Assembly (NCBI RefSeq): GCF_016735515.1
Contig: NZ_JAERQZ010000001.1
Location: 2,344,746-2,408,745, forward strand
DNA length: 64,000 bases
Direction: 5' to 3'
Source of the DNA: Piscinibacter sp. HJYY11
GTDB taxonomy: Bacteria > Pseudomonadota > Gammaproteobacteria > Burkholderiales > Burkholderiaceae_C
This document shows positions 49,655 to 64,000 of this stretch, in pieces; positions within the stretch are counted from its first letter, which is position 1, and each line of letters starts with the position of its first letter. Below the pieces are notes generated by a model. It saw nothing but the letters and a program-made list of their open reading frames with translations, made no database searches and was not told where the DNA came from. The translations under genes were made by a program, and so were the position numbers.

Positions 49655-50419
49655 TCAGCTCGCCACTTCGCACTGCACGCCCGCTTCGGCGAGCAAAGAA
49701 GGAAACGGCTCCGGCGGCGCCTCGTCCGTGAACAGCATGTCCACCTCGTCGAGCCCCGCCAGCTTCACCATCGCCGGCCGATTGAACTTGGAGTGGTCGG
49801 CCGCCAGCCACACCTGCCGCGAGTGCTCGATGATCGCCCGCGCCACCTTGACCTCGCGGTAGTCGAAGTCACGCAAGGTCCCGTCATCCTCGATGCCGGA
49901 GATGCCGATCAGCCCGATGTCCACCTTGAACTGGCTGATGAAGTCGACCGTCACCTCACCCACGATCCCGCGATCGCGCGAGCGCACCACCCCGCCCGCC
50001 ACGATCACCTCGCACGCCGGGTTGTCCGACAGGATCGCTGCGACATTGAGGTTGTTGGTGATCACCCGCAGCCCCTTGTGATGCAGGAGCTCGCGCGCGA
50101 TCGCCTCGGTGGTCGTGCCGATGTTGATGATCAGCGAGCACCCCTCCGGCACGGCCGCCGCCACCGCCCGCGCGATCCGCTGCTTCGACTGCTCGTTGAG
50201 CTGCTGGCGTTGCCGGTACGCGATGTTTTCCGTCGTCGACGTCGGCAACCGCACGCCGCCGTGGAAGCGCGCCAGCAGCCCGGCGGCCGCCAGCTGTTTC
50301 ACGTCGCGGCGCACGGTCTGCAGGGTCACGCCGAACTGTTCGGCCAGGGCTTCCACGGTCACGGCACCGCGGTTGCGCACCTCCTGGATCAGGAGAGCTT
50401 GTCGGGGATTGGGGGTCAT
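49655..50419 (-). CDS. glpR: DeoR family transcriptional regulator GlpR
   Basis: This 254-residue DeoR-type repressor has an HTH at residues 16-45 ([23 protein letters not shown]) and a C-terminal sugar-phosphate-sensing domain with [17 protein letters not shown] and the [11 protein letters not shown] pattern. By position between glpK and glpD it is the glycerol repressor, released by glycerol 3-phosphate. ATG 50419 fits the family length; a longer in-frame start at 50632 would run through the control region and is rejected. Confidence 0.93.
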   Translation of the reverse strand: MTPNPRQALLIQEVRNRGAVTVEALAEQFGVTLQTVRRDVKQLAAAGLLARFHGGVRLPTSTTENIAYRQRQQLNEQSKQRIARAVAAAVPEGCSLIINIGTTTEAIARELLHHKGLRVITNNLNVAAILSDNPACEVIVAGGVVRSRDRGIVGEVTVDFISQFKVDIGLIGISGIEDDGTLRDFDYREVKVARAIIEHSRQVWLAADHSKFNRPAMVKLAGLDEVDMLFTDEAPPEPFPSLLAEAGVQCEVAS

Positions 50420-50504
50420 GCGAACGCAGGTAGGCCAAGTCTGGGGCGCGAGCGTAGCCGGTGATGAGGACTTTCGAGAGGGGTGGAATCCGCCCTTGCG
50501 CGCC

Positions 50505-50548
50505 GTTCGTTTGTGGGCTAAAAAGAAAAAAGAGGAAAACAAACGAAC
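50505..50548. promoter_or_regulatory. Candidate GlpR operator, perfect inverted repeat
   Basis: GTTCGTTTG (50505-50513) and CAAACGAAC (50540-50548) are perfect complements, flanking an A-rich stretch (AAAAAGAAAAAAGAGG) with 26 bases between. DeoR-type GlpR proteins of other proteobacteria bind TTCG/CGAA-containing repeats. The site lies between glpR and glpD, so it can control both operons. Confidence 0.6.
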
Positions 50549-50578
50549 ACAAACCGAAAACGCCTGTGCCCTAGTCCG

Positions 50579-50597
50579 CGTTTCCATGAACGAAACG
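50579..50597. promoter_or_regulatory. Second candidate GlpR half-site pair
   Basis: CGTTTC (50579-50584) and GAAACG (50592-50597) form a 6-base inverted repeat with a 7-base centre CATGAAC, about 56 bases before the glpD start. It shares the CGTTT/AAACG core with the repeat at 50505-50548. Confidence 0.5.
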
Positions 50598-50652
50598 GGG
50601 CTTTGAACCCACCGGCCGGCGCAAACGGTCACCCTTTTTGATCGGAGACAGC

Positions 50653-52253
50653 TTGAATCACCGCCACACGGGCGCAGCCGACACGGCCGTGCCCGCCGCC
50701 CAACCGCCCGCCCGACGCGAGTGCGACGTGCTCATCGTCGGCGGCGGCATCAACGGGGCCGGCATCGCACGCGACCTCGCCGGGCGCGGGCTGTCGGTGA
50801 CCTTGTGCGAGAAGGACGACCTCGCGGCGCACACCTCGTCGTCGTCGACCAAGCTGATCCACGGCGGGCTGCGCTACCTCGAGTACTACGAGTTCTCGCT
50901 GGTGCGCAAGGCGCTTGCCGAGCGCGAGGTGCTGCTCAAGAGCGCGCCGCACATCATGTGGCCCCTGCGCTTCGTGATGCCGCACGACCCGTCGATGCGG
51001 CCCTCGCTGATGATCCGCGCCGGCCTCTTCCTCTACGACCACCTCGCCCGCCGCGAGGTGCTGCCCGGCTCCGAGGTGATCGACATGCGCCGGCACAAGG
51101 TCGGCGCACCGCTCAAGCCGCAGTTCAGGAAGGGCTACGTCTACTCCGACGGCTGGGTCGACGACGCACGCCTCGTGGTGCTGAACGCGATCGACGCTGC
51201 CGCGCACGGCGCGAACGTGCTCACCGGCTGGCGCTGCACCGAGGCGCGCCGCGCCGACCGGGGCTGGCAGCTCACGCTGACCGATGCCTCCGGCGCCACG
51301 CAGCACTGGCACGCGCGGGCGCTCGTCAACGCCGCCGGCCCCTGGGCCGCGCAGTTCCTGCACGAACACGCGCACCTGAAGGACACGAAATCGCTGCGCC
51401 TGGTGAAGGGCAGCCACATCGTGGTGAAGAAGATCTTCGACCACGACCACGCCTACATCTTCCAGAACACCGACCGCCGCATCATCTTCGCCATCCCCTA
51501 CGAAGGCGAGTTCACGCTGATCGGCACCACCGATGTGGAAAGCGACAGCCCCATCGGCAAGGCGCAGATCGACGCGAGCGAGGTCACCTACCTCTGCGAG
51601 CAGGCGAGCCGCTATTTCGCCAAGCCCATCGTGCCGGCCGACGTGGTGTGGACCTACGCCGGCGTGCGCCCGCTGCTCGGCGACGAGAGCAGCGACGCCT
51701 CGGCGGTGACGCGCGACTACATGCTCGACTACGACATGAACGGCGCCCCGATGCTCACGGTGTGGGGCGGCAAGATCACGACATTCAGAAAGCTGGCCGA
51801 AGAAGCGTCCGACGGCCTGTGCAAGCGCCTCGGCAACCGCCAGCCTGCGTGGACGGCCAATGCCTACCTGCCCGGCGGCGACCTCAGCGCCTGGATCGGC
51901 CCGCCGCAGCGGCCCGACACCGACTTCGAGCGCTTCGACGCCCAGCTCGCCAAGCGCCACCCCCAATGGCACGCCGACACCCGCCGCCGCATGGCGCGCT
52001 GCTACGGCTCGCGCATCGAGATGGTCGCCGGCAGCCAGGGCCTCGGTGAAGAGATCGCCACCGGCCTGCACGAGGCCGAGCTCGTCTACCTGCACGACCA
52101 CGAATGGGCGCGCAGCGCCGACGACGTGCTGTGGCGCCGCACCAAGCTCGGCCTGCACCTGAGCGAAGCACAACGCCAGAACGTCGCCCGCTGGTGGGCC
52201 GCGCGCTGGCCCGACGAATCGATGAAGACCGGAGACAACGTGAGGACGACGCA

Positions 52254-52263
<10 letters not shown>
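50653..52263 (+). CDS. glpD: Glycerol-3-phosphate dehydrogenase (FAD-dependent)
   Basis: This 536-residue membrane-associated flavoprotein oxidises glycerol 3-phosphate to dihydroxyacetone phosphate and passes electrons to quinones. The FAD motif is DVLIVGGGINGAGIARDLAG; STKLIHGGLRYLEYYEF and the C-terminal TVWGGKITTFRKLAEE are family marks. TTG at 50653 with GGAG six bases upstream is chosen over TTG 50638. The stop overlaps glpS by 10 bases. Confidence 0.96.
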
Positions 52264-56038
<3,775 letters not shown>

Positions 56039-56101
56039 TGAACACAACTGCAACAACCCACCTCCTCGCCCGCCACCATCGTCTCCAGCCGGGGGTGATG
56101 G

Positions 56102-56175
56102 GGACCGGGCGCAGCGAAGTAAAGGAGGAGGAATGGGCGCAGCCCATTCCGGGGGACATGAGCGGAGCCCGGTCC
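56102..56175. repeat. Nested palindromic (cruciform) element inside the glp operon
   Basis: An outer perfect 9-base repeat GGACCGGGC (56102-56110) and GCCCGGTCC (56167-56175) encloses an inner perfect hairpin GGAATGGGC-GCA-GCCCATTCC (56130-56150). The gap 56039-56223 holds nothing else convincing; a short in-frame run from 56038 is read through the repeat and is not taken as a gene. It looks like a REP/MITE-like repeat inserted between glpQ and glpU. Confidence 0.65.
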
Positions 56176-56223
56176 ACATCGGCCCCAGCCCGCGCCGAAA
56201 CAACGCATACGGAGCACTGACAC

Positions 56224-56532
56224 ATGTTCGAGTGGATGGCCTGGACGCCCCCCGTCGCGATCTTCTTCACCACCATCGTGCTGATGCTGATCGCCATGAC
56301 GGTGTGGGAATTGAAGTCCCCCACAACCATGCGCAAGGGCTGGCTCCCGATGGAGACCACCCGAGGCGACCGCCTCTTCATCGGCCTCCTCACCGCCGCC
56401 TACGTCAACCTCGCCTTCGTTGCCGTCAGCGAGAAGCTGATGACGTGGCTGAGCCTGGAGAACGAACCGTCGATCTGGATCAGCTTTGTCATCTCGATGG
56501 CACTGCTGGCGTTGATCATGCGCAAAGGCTGA
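56224..56532 (+). CDS. glpU: Small membrane protein GlpU (DUF2160)
   Basis: This 102-residue protein with three hydrophobic helices (around residues 8-30, 50-70 and 82-99) belongs to DUF2160 and matches GlpU of the rhizobial glycerol ABC operon. Its role is unknown. It sits after the hairpin element and 96 bases before glpV. Confidence 0.85.
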   Translation: MFEWMAWTPPVAIFFTTIVLMLIAMTVWELKSPTTMRKGWLPMETTRGDRLFIGLLTAAYVNLAFVAVSEKLMTWLSLENEPSIWISFVISMALLALIMRKG

Positions 56533-56628
56533 AGGGTCACACAAGAGAAGTTTTTCGAAAAGGCACCCGGCCACCACTTCCCAGCCGTCGTGCCATCTTG
56601 AGCAATGGGAAGCATTCAGGAGACAGAC

Positions 56629-58362
<1,734 letters not shown>

Positions 58363-58402
58363 GCACTGTCCAGAAGCGAGCGGCTGCGGGTGGCCGCTCT
58401 TC

Positions 58403-58436
58403 ATGCCCCCGTCGCGAAAGCGGCGGGGGCATTTTT
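58403..58436 (+). terminator. Intrinsic terminator after glpV
   Basis: ATGCCCCCGTCGC (58403-58415), loop GAAA, GCGGCGGGGGCAT (58420-58432), then TTTTT. The 13-base stem with one G-T pair ends the glp operon just before the convergent DUF3597 gene. Confidence 0.93.
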
Positions 58437-58439
58437 CAT

Positions 58440-58865
58440 TCAGTCCGTCAGCTCTTTCGGAATGTTGCCGCCATTGGCCGCGATGTGCGCCAGCACGTTC
58501 TTGTGCAGCCAGATGTTCATCTTGGCCGAGTCGCCCATCAGCTCGTCGGGGCAGTAGAGCTCCTTGGCGAGCGCCTTGCGCGCCTCGAGGCCGCTGTCGA
58601 TGTCGAGCAGCTTCAGCAGGTCGACGATGGAGGTACGCCAGTTGAGCTTCTGCGGGTTGGCCGCGGCGCGTTTCTCCAGTTGCGCCACCACGTCGACGAC
58701 CGCGATCGGGTTGACCACTTCCTGCGCCGGCGCAGGCGCCACGGCGGCCGGTGAAGGCGCAGCTTCCGTCACCGCCGCGGGCACGGTGGCCGCCGGGTCG
58801 GCGGGGGCGGCGGCTTGCGCATCCTTGAGGCCCAGCTTGTCGAGGATCTTGCTGAAGAAGCTCAT
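58440..58865 (-). CDS. DUF3597 family protein
   Basis: This 141-residue protein matches DUF3597: N-terminal FFSKILDKLGLKDA, an Ala/Pro-rich linker, and the C-terminal core LNWRTSIVDLLKLLDIDSGLEARKALAKEL with NIWLHKNVLAHIAANGG. Family members are small and of unknown function. It overlaps the cupin gene upstream by 4 bases. Confidence 0.88.
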   Translation of the reverse strand: MSFFSKILDKLGLKDAQAAAPADPAATVPAAVTEAAPSPAAVAPAPAQEVVNPIAVVDVVAQLEKRAAANPQKLNWRTSIVDLLKLLDIDSGLEARKALAKELYCPDELMGDSAKMNIWLHKNVLAHIAANGGNIPKELTD

Positions 58866-59374
58866 GAGGTTTCCTTGATGGTGGGTTGAAGTCGGGGAAC
58901 GGTCGGTCGGGTGAAGACCCTGAGCAACACGCCCAAGGCCCGGCCGAGAAAGCGCGCCGGCGGCAACACCGACCGCCGGTTGAACGACAGCTTGCGCACA
59001 TGCTGCGGGATGTGCCATTCCCACCACGTTCCCGTGGGGAAATAGGCCACGGTGCCCGGCACCAGCCACTGCGTGCGGCCTTTCGCATCGGTCACGCGCA
59101 CTTCGCCTTCGAGGATCAGCACGGTCTCCTCCACGCCGAAGTGCCAGCGGAAGCGCCCGCCGCTGCATTCCCACACATGCGTGGCGGCCCAGCCGTCGGT
59201 GTTGGTGGAATGGCAGCCGCTGCGCGCATGCGGCTGGCCTTCGAGGATCCAGCTCGGCTCGATCGGGTCGTCTTTCAACGCAATGCTGTCGAGGCCCTTG
59301 AAAACCGCGGCATCCAGTCGCTCGGCTTGCGCGTAAGTAGGACCGGCTGCCCCACGACAATCGCTTTCGCTCAT
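58862..59374 (-). CDS. Cupin domain protein (DUF861 type)
   Basis: This 170-residue protein has a single cupin barrel with HVWECSGGRFRWHFGVEETVLILEGEVRVTD and GTVAYFPTGTWWEWHIP, a DUF861-like pattern. No function is assigned. ATG 59374 has AAGGAG six bases upstream. The start overlaps, by two bases, the start codon of the divergent DUF4198 gene, so each promoter must lie inside the other's coding region. Confidence 0.85.
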   Translation of the reverse strand: MSESDCRGAAGPTYAQAERLDAAVFKGLDSIALKDDPIEPSWILEGQPHARSGCHSTNTDGWAATHVWECSGGRFRWHFGVEETVLILEGEVRVTDAKGRTQWLVPGTVAYFPTGTWWEWHIPQHVRKLSFNRRSVLPPARFLGRALGVLLRVFTRPTVPRLQPTIKETS

Positions 59375-60176
59375 GGCCTCGCTCCTTCCTCGTCTGCTGT
59401 TGATCGTTGCCGGCGCCGTGTGCGCCGGCACTGCCCTCGCCCACGACACCTGGTTCGAACCCTTGCCGGCGGCGAGGCCCGGCGAGGTATCGCTCAGGCT
59501 CGGCACGGGCAACCGTTTCCCGCACCACGAGTTCACCGTGGGCGAAGCTTCGCTGCGCCACCAGGGGTGTCGCCGGGCTGGGGCAAAGGCCGTGCCGCTG
59601 CAGGCCGCGGGCGAGACATTGCAGGCGCTGACGCTGAAGGCGCGGCCCGGCGGCCTGGGCCCGGTCACCTGCTGGGCGCAGCAGCAGCCCTTCGACATCG
59701 AGATCGCGCCGGCCACCGTCGAGGTCTACCTGAAGGAGGTCAACGCCTCGCCGGCCGTGCGCGCGGCGTGGGCCGAGCTGCAATCGCGCGGCCTGCCGTG
59801 GCGCGAGCGCTACGTGAAGCACGCGCGCATCGAGCTGCCCGGCCGGCGCGCCAACACAGCCGAGGGCGCCACGCCCACCGGCATGGCGATGGACGTGCTG
59901 CTCGAGAGCGGCCTGCAGCCCCTCAAGGCCGGCGACACCGTGCGCTTCCAGGTGCTGCGCGACGGGCAGCCCTTGCGTGATGTCGCCGTCGAGCTGCAGA
60001 ACGACGTGAGCCCGATCGGCATCTGGAAGAAAACCGATGGCGAAGGGCGCGTGAGCTTCACCGTGCCGCTGGCCGCCAACTGGCTGCTGCGCGGCACCGA
60101 CCTGCGCCTCTCGGCCACAGCGCCCGACACCTGGGACAGCGGCTTCGTGACGCTCGCGTTTCGCGTGGGCGACTAG
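59373..60176 (+). CDS. DUF4198 domain periplasmic protein
   Basis: This 267-residue exported protein has a signal peptide (cleavage after TALAHD region, about residue 23) and the DUF4198 pattern AHDTWFEPLP, KHARIELPGRRANTAEGATPTGMAMDVL and GRVSFTVPLAANWLLRGTDLRL. Related proteins are often near metal-uptake genes and resemble nickel/cobalt-linked beta-sandwich proteins; no such genes are beside it here. The start ATG 59373 lacks a ribosome binding site, and is divergent to and overlapping the cupin start. Confidence 0.82.
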   Translation: MASLLPRLLLIVAGAVCAGTALAHDTWFEPLPAARPGEVSLRLGTGNRFPHHEFTVGEASLRHQGCRRAGAKAVPLQAAGETLQALTLKARPGGLGPVTCWAQQQPFDIEIAPATVEVYLKEVNASPAVRAAWAELQSRGLPWRERYVKHARIELPGRRANTAEGATPTGMAMDVLLESGLQPLKAGDTVRFQVLRDGQPLRDVAVELQNDVSPIGIWKKTDGEGRVSFTVPLAANWLLRGTDLRLSATAPDTWDSGFVTLAFRVGD

Positions 60177-60976
60177 GCGCGGTTCACGAAGTCCAGCATC
60201 GCCGCATCGAAGACGTCCGGCCGCTGCAGCGGCACCAGGTGGCCCACCGACGGCAGCTCGCGGAACGTGGCGCCGGGGATGACACGCGCGAGGTACAGCG
60301 CGTGCTCGCGGCGGATGAACTCGTCGTGCTCGCTGTGCACCACCCTCACCGGCACGCTCACCCGTGCAAGCTGCCCGGCGCTGTAGTGCGGCTCGTCCTG
60401 GTGCAGCGGTTGCAGCGCCGCGCGCAGCGTCTCGAAGGCCCCGGGAGTGGGCGACAGCGCCGCGTAGTCGAACTCATGGCGCCGCATGCAGCGCTGCAGC
60501 ACCGGCGTGAACTCGATGTCGTCGCGCAGGCCGCTCGGGTCCATCGCGCAGCCGAAGAAGAGCACGCCGGCCACACGCGCGGGCGCCTGCAACGCGGCGA
60601 TCAGCGCGATGACCGCGCCGTCGCTCCAGCCCACGAGCGTGGCCGGTGGCGACGCGAGATGGTCGAGCACGGCAAGCGTGTCGGCGGCCATGCGCTCGTA
60701 GCTCAGGGCACCGTCGCCAAGCGTGCTGCGGCCGTGGCCGCGGCTGTCGATCACGATCACCTGGAAGCTCGCGGCCAGCAGCACCGGCACCTGGTGGCCC
60801 CAGTTGCCGGCGTGGCCATAGCCACCGTGCAGCAGCACGACAGGCGGGCCATCGCCGAAGCTCGCATGCCAGATCGAGGCGCCATCGTGCAGCAGACGGC
60901 CTTCGTGCCGTGGCAGGGGCAAGGGCGGTGCGCCATGGGCTTCGAAGCGGGTGAGGTCGTCGTCGGGGGTCGTCAT
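60173..60976 (-). CDS. Alpha/beta hydrolase fold protein
   Basis: This 267-residue hydrolase has the oxyanion region [14 protein letters not shown], nucleophile Ser in GWSDG, acid Asp in HSEHDEF and His in SVGHLVPL. Substrate unknown. It overlaps the upstream sigma factor gene by 4 bases (ATGA), so it belongs to the ECF cassette, and it converges with the DUF4198 gene with a 4-base overlap. Confidence 0.9.
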   Translation of the reverse strand: MTTPDDDLTRFEAHGAPPLPLPRHEGRLLHDGASIWHASFGDGPPVVLLHGGYGHAGNWGHQVPVLLAASFQVIVIDSRGHGRSTLGDGALSYERMAADTLAVLDHLASPPATLVGWSDGAVIALIAALQAPARVAGVLFFGCAMDPSGLRDDIEFTPVLQRCMRRHEFDYAALSPTPGAFETLRAALQPLHQDEPHYSAGQLARVSVPVRVVHSEHDEFIRREHALYLARVIPGATFRELPSVGHLVPLQRPDVFDAAMLDFVNRA

Positions 60977-62226
60977 GTCGGGGTTCCGTCGGGGCGGCAT
61001 TCGTCGAGTCGGCGTTGCAGGAAGCGGATCTCCCGCGCCTGCTTGGCGAGGCCGAGCGCGGTCTCGTAAGCCTCGCGGGCCTGCGGCAGCCGACCGGCGC
61101 GGCGCAGGAAGTCGGCCCGCGCTGCGTGGGCCAGGTGGTACTGCCGGAGCGCACCCGAGGCCATCGCGGCGTCGACCGCGGCGATGCCGGCGGCAGGCCC
61201 GTCGCGCATGCCGATCGCCACCGCGCGGTTGAGCGCGACCACCGGCGACGCATCCACCCGTTGCAGCACGTCGTAGAGGCCGACGATCTGCGGCCAGTCG
61301 GTCGAGGCCGCATCGAGCGCTTCCGCATGCACCGCCGCAATCGCCGCCTGCAAGGTGTAGGCCCCGAACCGCCCGCTGCGCAGCGCCTCGGTGACGAGCG
61401 CCACGCCCTCGTCGATCCGGGCCCGGTCCCACAGGCGCCGGTCCTGGTCGGCCAGCAGCACCATCTCTCCGTCGTGCGTGGTGCGCGCATGGCGGCGCGC
61501 GTCATGCAGCAGCATCAGCGCGAGCAGGCCACGCGCCTCGGGGTCGGGCAGCAGCTCCAGCAGCAGCCGGCCGAGGCGGATGGCTTCGGCGCTCAGGTCG
61601 TGGCGCGTCACCGCCTCGCCCGAGCTCGCGCTGTAGCCTTCGTTGAAGACGAGGTAGACCACCCGCAGCACCGCGTCGAGCCGCTCGGCCAGCGCCTCGC
61701 GCGGCGGCACTTCGTAGGGGATGCGCGCGACACGGATCCGGGTCTTGGCGCGCACCAGGCGCTGCGCCATCGTGGGCAGCGGCACCAGGAACGCATGCGC
61801 GATCTGCTCGCTCGAGAGCCCGCACACCTCGCGCAGCGTGAGGGCGACCTGCGCATCAAGGTTCAGCGCCGGGTGGCAGCAGTTGAAGATGAGGCGCAGC
61901 CGGTCGTCGGCGATCAGCTCTTCGTCGGGCGGCGGGTCGGCAGCCATCGCCATCACCTGTTCGGCGACCTCGTCCCAGGGCGTGAAGCGTGCATGGCGGC
62001 GGAGCGCGTCGATCGCCTTGAAGCGGCCGGTGGACACCAGCCATGCACGCGGATGGGCGGGCAGGCCCTCGCGCGGACACTGCTGCAAGGCGGCTTCGAA
62101 GGCATCCTGCAAGGCCTCTTCGGCAAGGTCGAAGTCACCGAGCAGGCGGATCAGGGTGGCGAGCGCACGCCGAGACTCGGCCTGGTAGACCGTCTCGATC
62201 TCCTGCGCGGCGACCGGCTCAGCCAA
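60973..62226 (-). CDS. ECF sigma factor with C-terminal TPR-like extension (ECF42-type)
   Basis: This 417-residue RNA polymerase sigma factor has region 2 ([22 protein letters not shown]) and region 4 ([31 protein letters not shown]), then a long DUF6596/TPR-like C-terminal domain (about residues 180-417). This architecture next to a YCII/DGPF protein is the ECF42 arrangement, which has no membrane anti-sigma factor; the extension is thought to control activity. It lies between the YCII gene and the hydrolase, all leftward. Confidence 0.92.
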   Translation of the reverse strand: MAEPVAAQEIETVYQAESRRALATLIRLLGDFDLAEEALQDAFEAALQQCPREGLPAHPRAWLVSTGRFKAIDALRRHARFTPWDEVAEQVMAMAADPPPDEELIADDRLRLIFNCCHPALNLDAQVALTLREVCGLSSEQIAHAFLVPLPTMAQRLVRAKTRIRVARIPYEVPPREALAERLDAVLRVVYLVFNEGYSASSGEAVTRHDLSAEAIRLGRLLLELLPDPEARGLLALMLLHDARRHARTTHDGEMVLLADQDRRLWDRARIDEGVALVTEALRSGRFGAYTLQAAIAAVHAEALDAASTDWPQIVGLYDVLQRVDASPVVALNRAVAIGMRDGPAAGIAAVDAAMASGALRQYHLAHAARADFLRRAGRLPQAREAYETALGLAKQAREIRFLQRRLDECRPDGTPT

Positions 62227-62232
62227 CGTGGA

Positions 62233-62586
62233 TCACGCCTGCATCTGGTAGACCGGGCGCACCTCCACCCCGCCGTACTGCACCACCGGGATGCTGGCCG
62301 CAATGCGCAGCGCGTCGTCGATGGAGGGCACGTCGACCAGGATCCAGCCGCCCAGCACCTCCTTGGTCTCGACATACGGCCCCTCGGTCTGGGTGAGGCA
62401 GCCCTTCACCCGCCGCAGCGACACCGCCTTGCGGCTCGAATCGAGCGGCAGCGAGCCGAGCAGGACGCCCTCGGCCTCCAGCCGTTGGTCGTAGGCGATC
62501 GAGTCGCGGTCGAGCGTGCGCTGCTCCTCGGGGGTGAGCGCGTCCATGCGTTCTTGGGACAGGTAGACGAGGCACAGGAATTTCAC
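62233..62586 (-). CDS. YCII (DGPF) domain protein
   Basis: This 117-residue YCII-related protein has the family core VYLSQERMDALTPEEQ, GLTQTEGPYVETKEVLGGWILVDV and the closing EVRPVYQM. Genes of this type are partners or targets of ECF42 sigma factors. GTG 62586 with GGAGA six bases upstream is used rather than upstream starts. The 6-base gap to the sigma factor gene suggests one operon. Confidence 0.9.
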   Translation of the reverse strand: MKFLCLVYLSQERMDALTPEEQRTLDRDSIAYDQRLEAEGVLLGSLPLDSSRKAVSLRRVKGCLTQTEGPYVETKEVLGGWILVDVPSIDDALRIAASIPVVQYGGVEVRPVYQMQA

Positions 62587-62713
62587 GGGAGTCTCCTTGC
62601 GGGGGTTGGACCTATCTCCTAGTCGAACGAGCACCCCGGAAATCGACAACCCCTCGACAAATATTTTTCAGGCGCCGGCGGGTAGCATGCCCACCTTTCC
62701 CCGGAGTGCCGCC

Positions 62714-63460
62714 ATGACCATCGAAACCCAGGACGACGTCACCGGACTGCAGCGCATCGGCCGCGTGGTCTCGATGGTGCTGCAGAAGATGCTCGACGCC
62801 GCCGAGCCCGGCATGACCACCCGCGAGCTCGATGCTCTCGGCGAGCGCTGGCTGGCCGAGCACGGCGCGCGCTCGGCGCCCAGGCTGACCTATGACTTCC
62901 CCGGCCACACCTGCATCAGCATCAACGAAGAGGCGGCCCACGGCATCCCCGGCGACCGGGTGATCCGCGCCGGCGACGTGCTCAACGTCGACGTGTCGGC
63001 CGAACTCGGCGGCTACTGGGCCGACACCGGCGGCACGCGCGTGGTGCCGCCCACCAACGCGCAGAAGACACGCCTGTGCCACGCCACCCGCATGGCGCTC
63101 GCCGCGGCCATGAAGGAGGCGCGTGCCGGCCAGCCGATCAACCGCATCGGCGCGGCCATCGAGCGCACGGCGCGCAGCTACGGTTTCCGCATCATCGAGA
63201 ACCTGGGCAGCCACGGCGTGGGCCGCTCGCTGCACGAGGCGCCGGAGCACATCGCCGGCTACTACGACCCGAGCGACAAGCGTGTGCTGACCGAAGGGCT
63301 GGTGATCACCATCGAGCCCTTTCTCTCCACGCGCAGCCGCCGCGTGACGGAAACCGATGACGGCTGGACGCTCGTGGGGGCGCCCGGCAACCTGTCAGCG
63401 CAGTACGAGCACACGATGATCATCACCCAAGGTGCCCCGATCGTCGTCACGCAGCATTGA
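62714..63460 (+). CDS. map: Methionine aminopeptidase, type I
   Basis: This 248-residue enzyme removes the initiator Met from nascent proteins. Five metal ligands are visible: Asp in [18 protein letters not shown] (two), His in [10 protein letters not shown], Glu in TIEPFL and Glu in YEHTMIIT. The [20 protein letters not shown] [14 protein letters not shown] confirms type I. It differs from the rpsB-linked map and is probably a second copy. ATG 62714 is chosen; it converges with argC, overlapping 14 bases. Confidence 0.94.
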   Translation: MTIETQDDVTGLQRIGRVVSMVLQKMLDAAEPGMTTRELDALGERWLAEHGARSAPRLTYDFPGHTCISINEEAAHGIPGDRVIRAGDVLNVDVSAELGGYWADTGGTRVVPPTNAQKTRLCHATRMALAAAMKEARAGQPINRIGAAIERTARSYGFRIIENLGSHGVGRSLHEAPEHIAGYYDPSDKRVLTEGLVITIEPFLSTRSRRVTETDDGWTLVGAPGNLSAQYEHTMIITQGAPIVVTQH

Positions 63461-64000
63461 GCTGACGCTGGGCGTTCTGCATCTGCAGGTGCTCCAGCAT
63501 CAGGTCGAGGTTTTGCACCGCCGCACCTGACGCGCCTTTTCCGAGGTTGTCGAAGACAGCCGTGAGCAGCACCTGCCCCTGCGCCGCGTTGTCGAACACC
63601 GCGAGCTGAAGGTCGTTGGTGCCATTGAGCGCCTGCGGGTCGAGCCGCTCCAGCGCCTTCGACGCTCCCGCCGGCAGCACCTCCACATGGCGTGAGCCGC
63701 TGTAGTGCGCAGCCAGTGCCGTGCGCAGCCGCTGTGCGTCGACACCCGCCGGCAGCAGCCGCAGGTGCAGTGCGATGGTCAGCACGATGCCCTGGCGATA
63801 GGCGCCGTAGGCCGGCACGAAGATGGGCCGCATCTTGAGGCCGGCGTGCACCGCCATCTCGGGCGCGTGCTTGTGCTGCAGGCCGAGCCCGTAGACCTGG
63901 AACGGCAGCGCCTGCGCCGCATTCGGCCCTTCGTGTTCGTCCACGCCCGCGCGGCCGCGGCCCGAGTAGCCCGACACCGCGTGGATCGTCAGCGGGTGGT
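63447..64000 (-). CDS. argC: N-acetyl-gamma-glutamyl-phosphate reductase, type 2 (C-terminal part, cut by window edge)
   Basis: This is the C-terminal part (about 184 residues) of an ArgC type 2 reductase in arginine synthesis; the N-terminal NADP domain lies right of the window. Visible markers are the conserved [15 protein letters not shown] loop, [11 protein letters not shown] and [13 protein letters not shown]. Type 2 (about 310 residues) is inferred from the SGYSGRGR loop. It overlaps map convergently by 14 bases. Confidence 0.88.
   Translation of the reverse strand, partial: HPLTIHAVSGYSGRGRAGVDEHEGPNAAQALPFQVYGLGLQHKHAPEMAVHAGLKMRPIFVPAYGAYRQGIVLTIALHLRLLPAGVDAQRLRTALAAHYSGSRHVEVLPAGASKALERLDPQALNGTNDLQLAVFDNAAQGQVLLTAVFDNLGKGASGAAVQNLDLMLEHLQMQNAQRQLNAA

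Overview
This window looks like a chromosomal segment of a high-GC betaproteobacterium of the order Burkholderiales, probably near the Rubrivivax-Leptothrix-Rhizobacter branch. That placement is an inference. It rests on the gene order lolB-ispE-tRNA-Gln-prs-rplY-pth, on a Bug-type solute receptor, on his genes linked to murA and ibaG, and on the GC-rich coding bias. The window is densely coded. No gene-free stretch exceeds about 260 bases, and I see no insertion sequence, phage or CRISPR array.

Left edge (1-6614): part of a non-flagellar type III secretion cluster. sctD (cut by the window edge), sctC, sctS and sctV run leftward; sctQ and sctR run rightward from a repeat-rich divergent control region. 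sctR and sctS, normally adjacent, lie on opposite arms. The cluster stops 22 bases from the 3' end of a CAT-anticodon tRNA, the usual geometry of an island integrated at a tRNA. The rest of the machine must lie left of the window.

6677-11767: a TetR regulator and an operon of a periplasmic Bug receptor, a Gfo/Idh/MocA oxidoreductase, a DUF993 aldolase-like protein and a sugar isomerase/epimerase. Two matching palindromes (TCACC-N4-GGTGA), one before the regulator and one before the receptor, probably bind the regulator. It looks like a catabolic route for an unidentified polyol or sugar acid.

11779-28754: housekeeping genes. These are hrcA, nadK, recN, rapZ, a LON-domain protein, mutY, a dynamin-like GTPase, mutM, a large periplasmic TPR protein, lolB, ispE, tRNA-Gln, prs, rplY, pth, a ferredoxin, coaD and rsmD.

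28751-36832: histidine biosynthesis (hisF, A, H, B, C, then D, G) with murA and ibaG, all leftward. A rightward pair of small unknown genes sits between hisC and hisD. 36852-40103 holds an ABC-2 exporter, a second TetR-type regulator and a TPR protein.

40208-44473: a Fur-box-like site precedes DUF3501, DUF2325 and a TonB-dependent siderophore receptor, a likely iron-regulated unit. 44493-47261: a LexA box precedes a radical SAM DNA-repair-type protein and a UdgX-type uracil-DNA glycosylase fused to a DUF4130 domain, a likely SOS-controlled repair pair.

48136-58436: a complete glycerol regulon. glpR and glpK run leftward, and glpD with the glycerol ABC transporter glpSTPQUV runs rightward. 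Inverted repeats in the shared control region are candidate GlpR operators. Right end (58440-64000): DUF3597, cupin, DUF4198, an ECF sigma factor cassette with a YCII protein and a hydrolase, a type I methionine aminopeptidase and the 3' part of argC.
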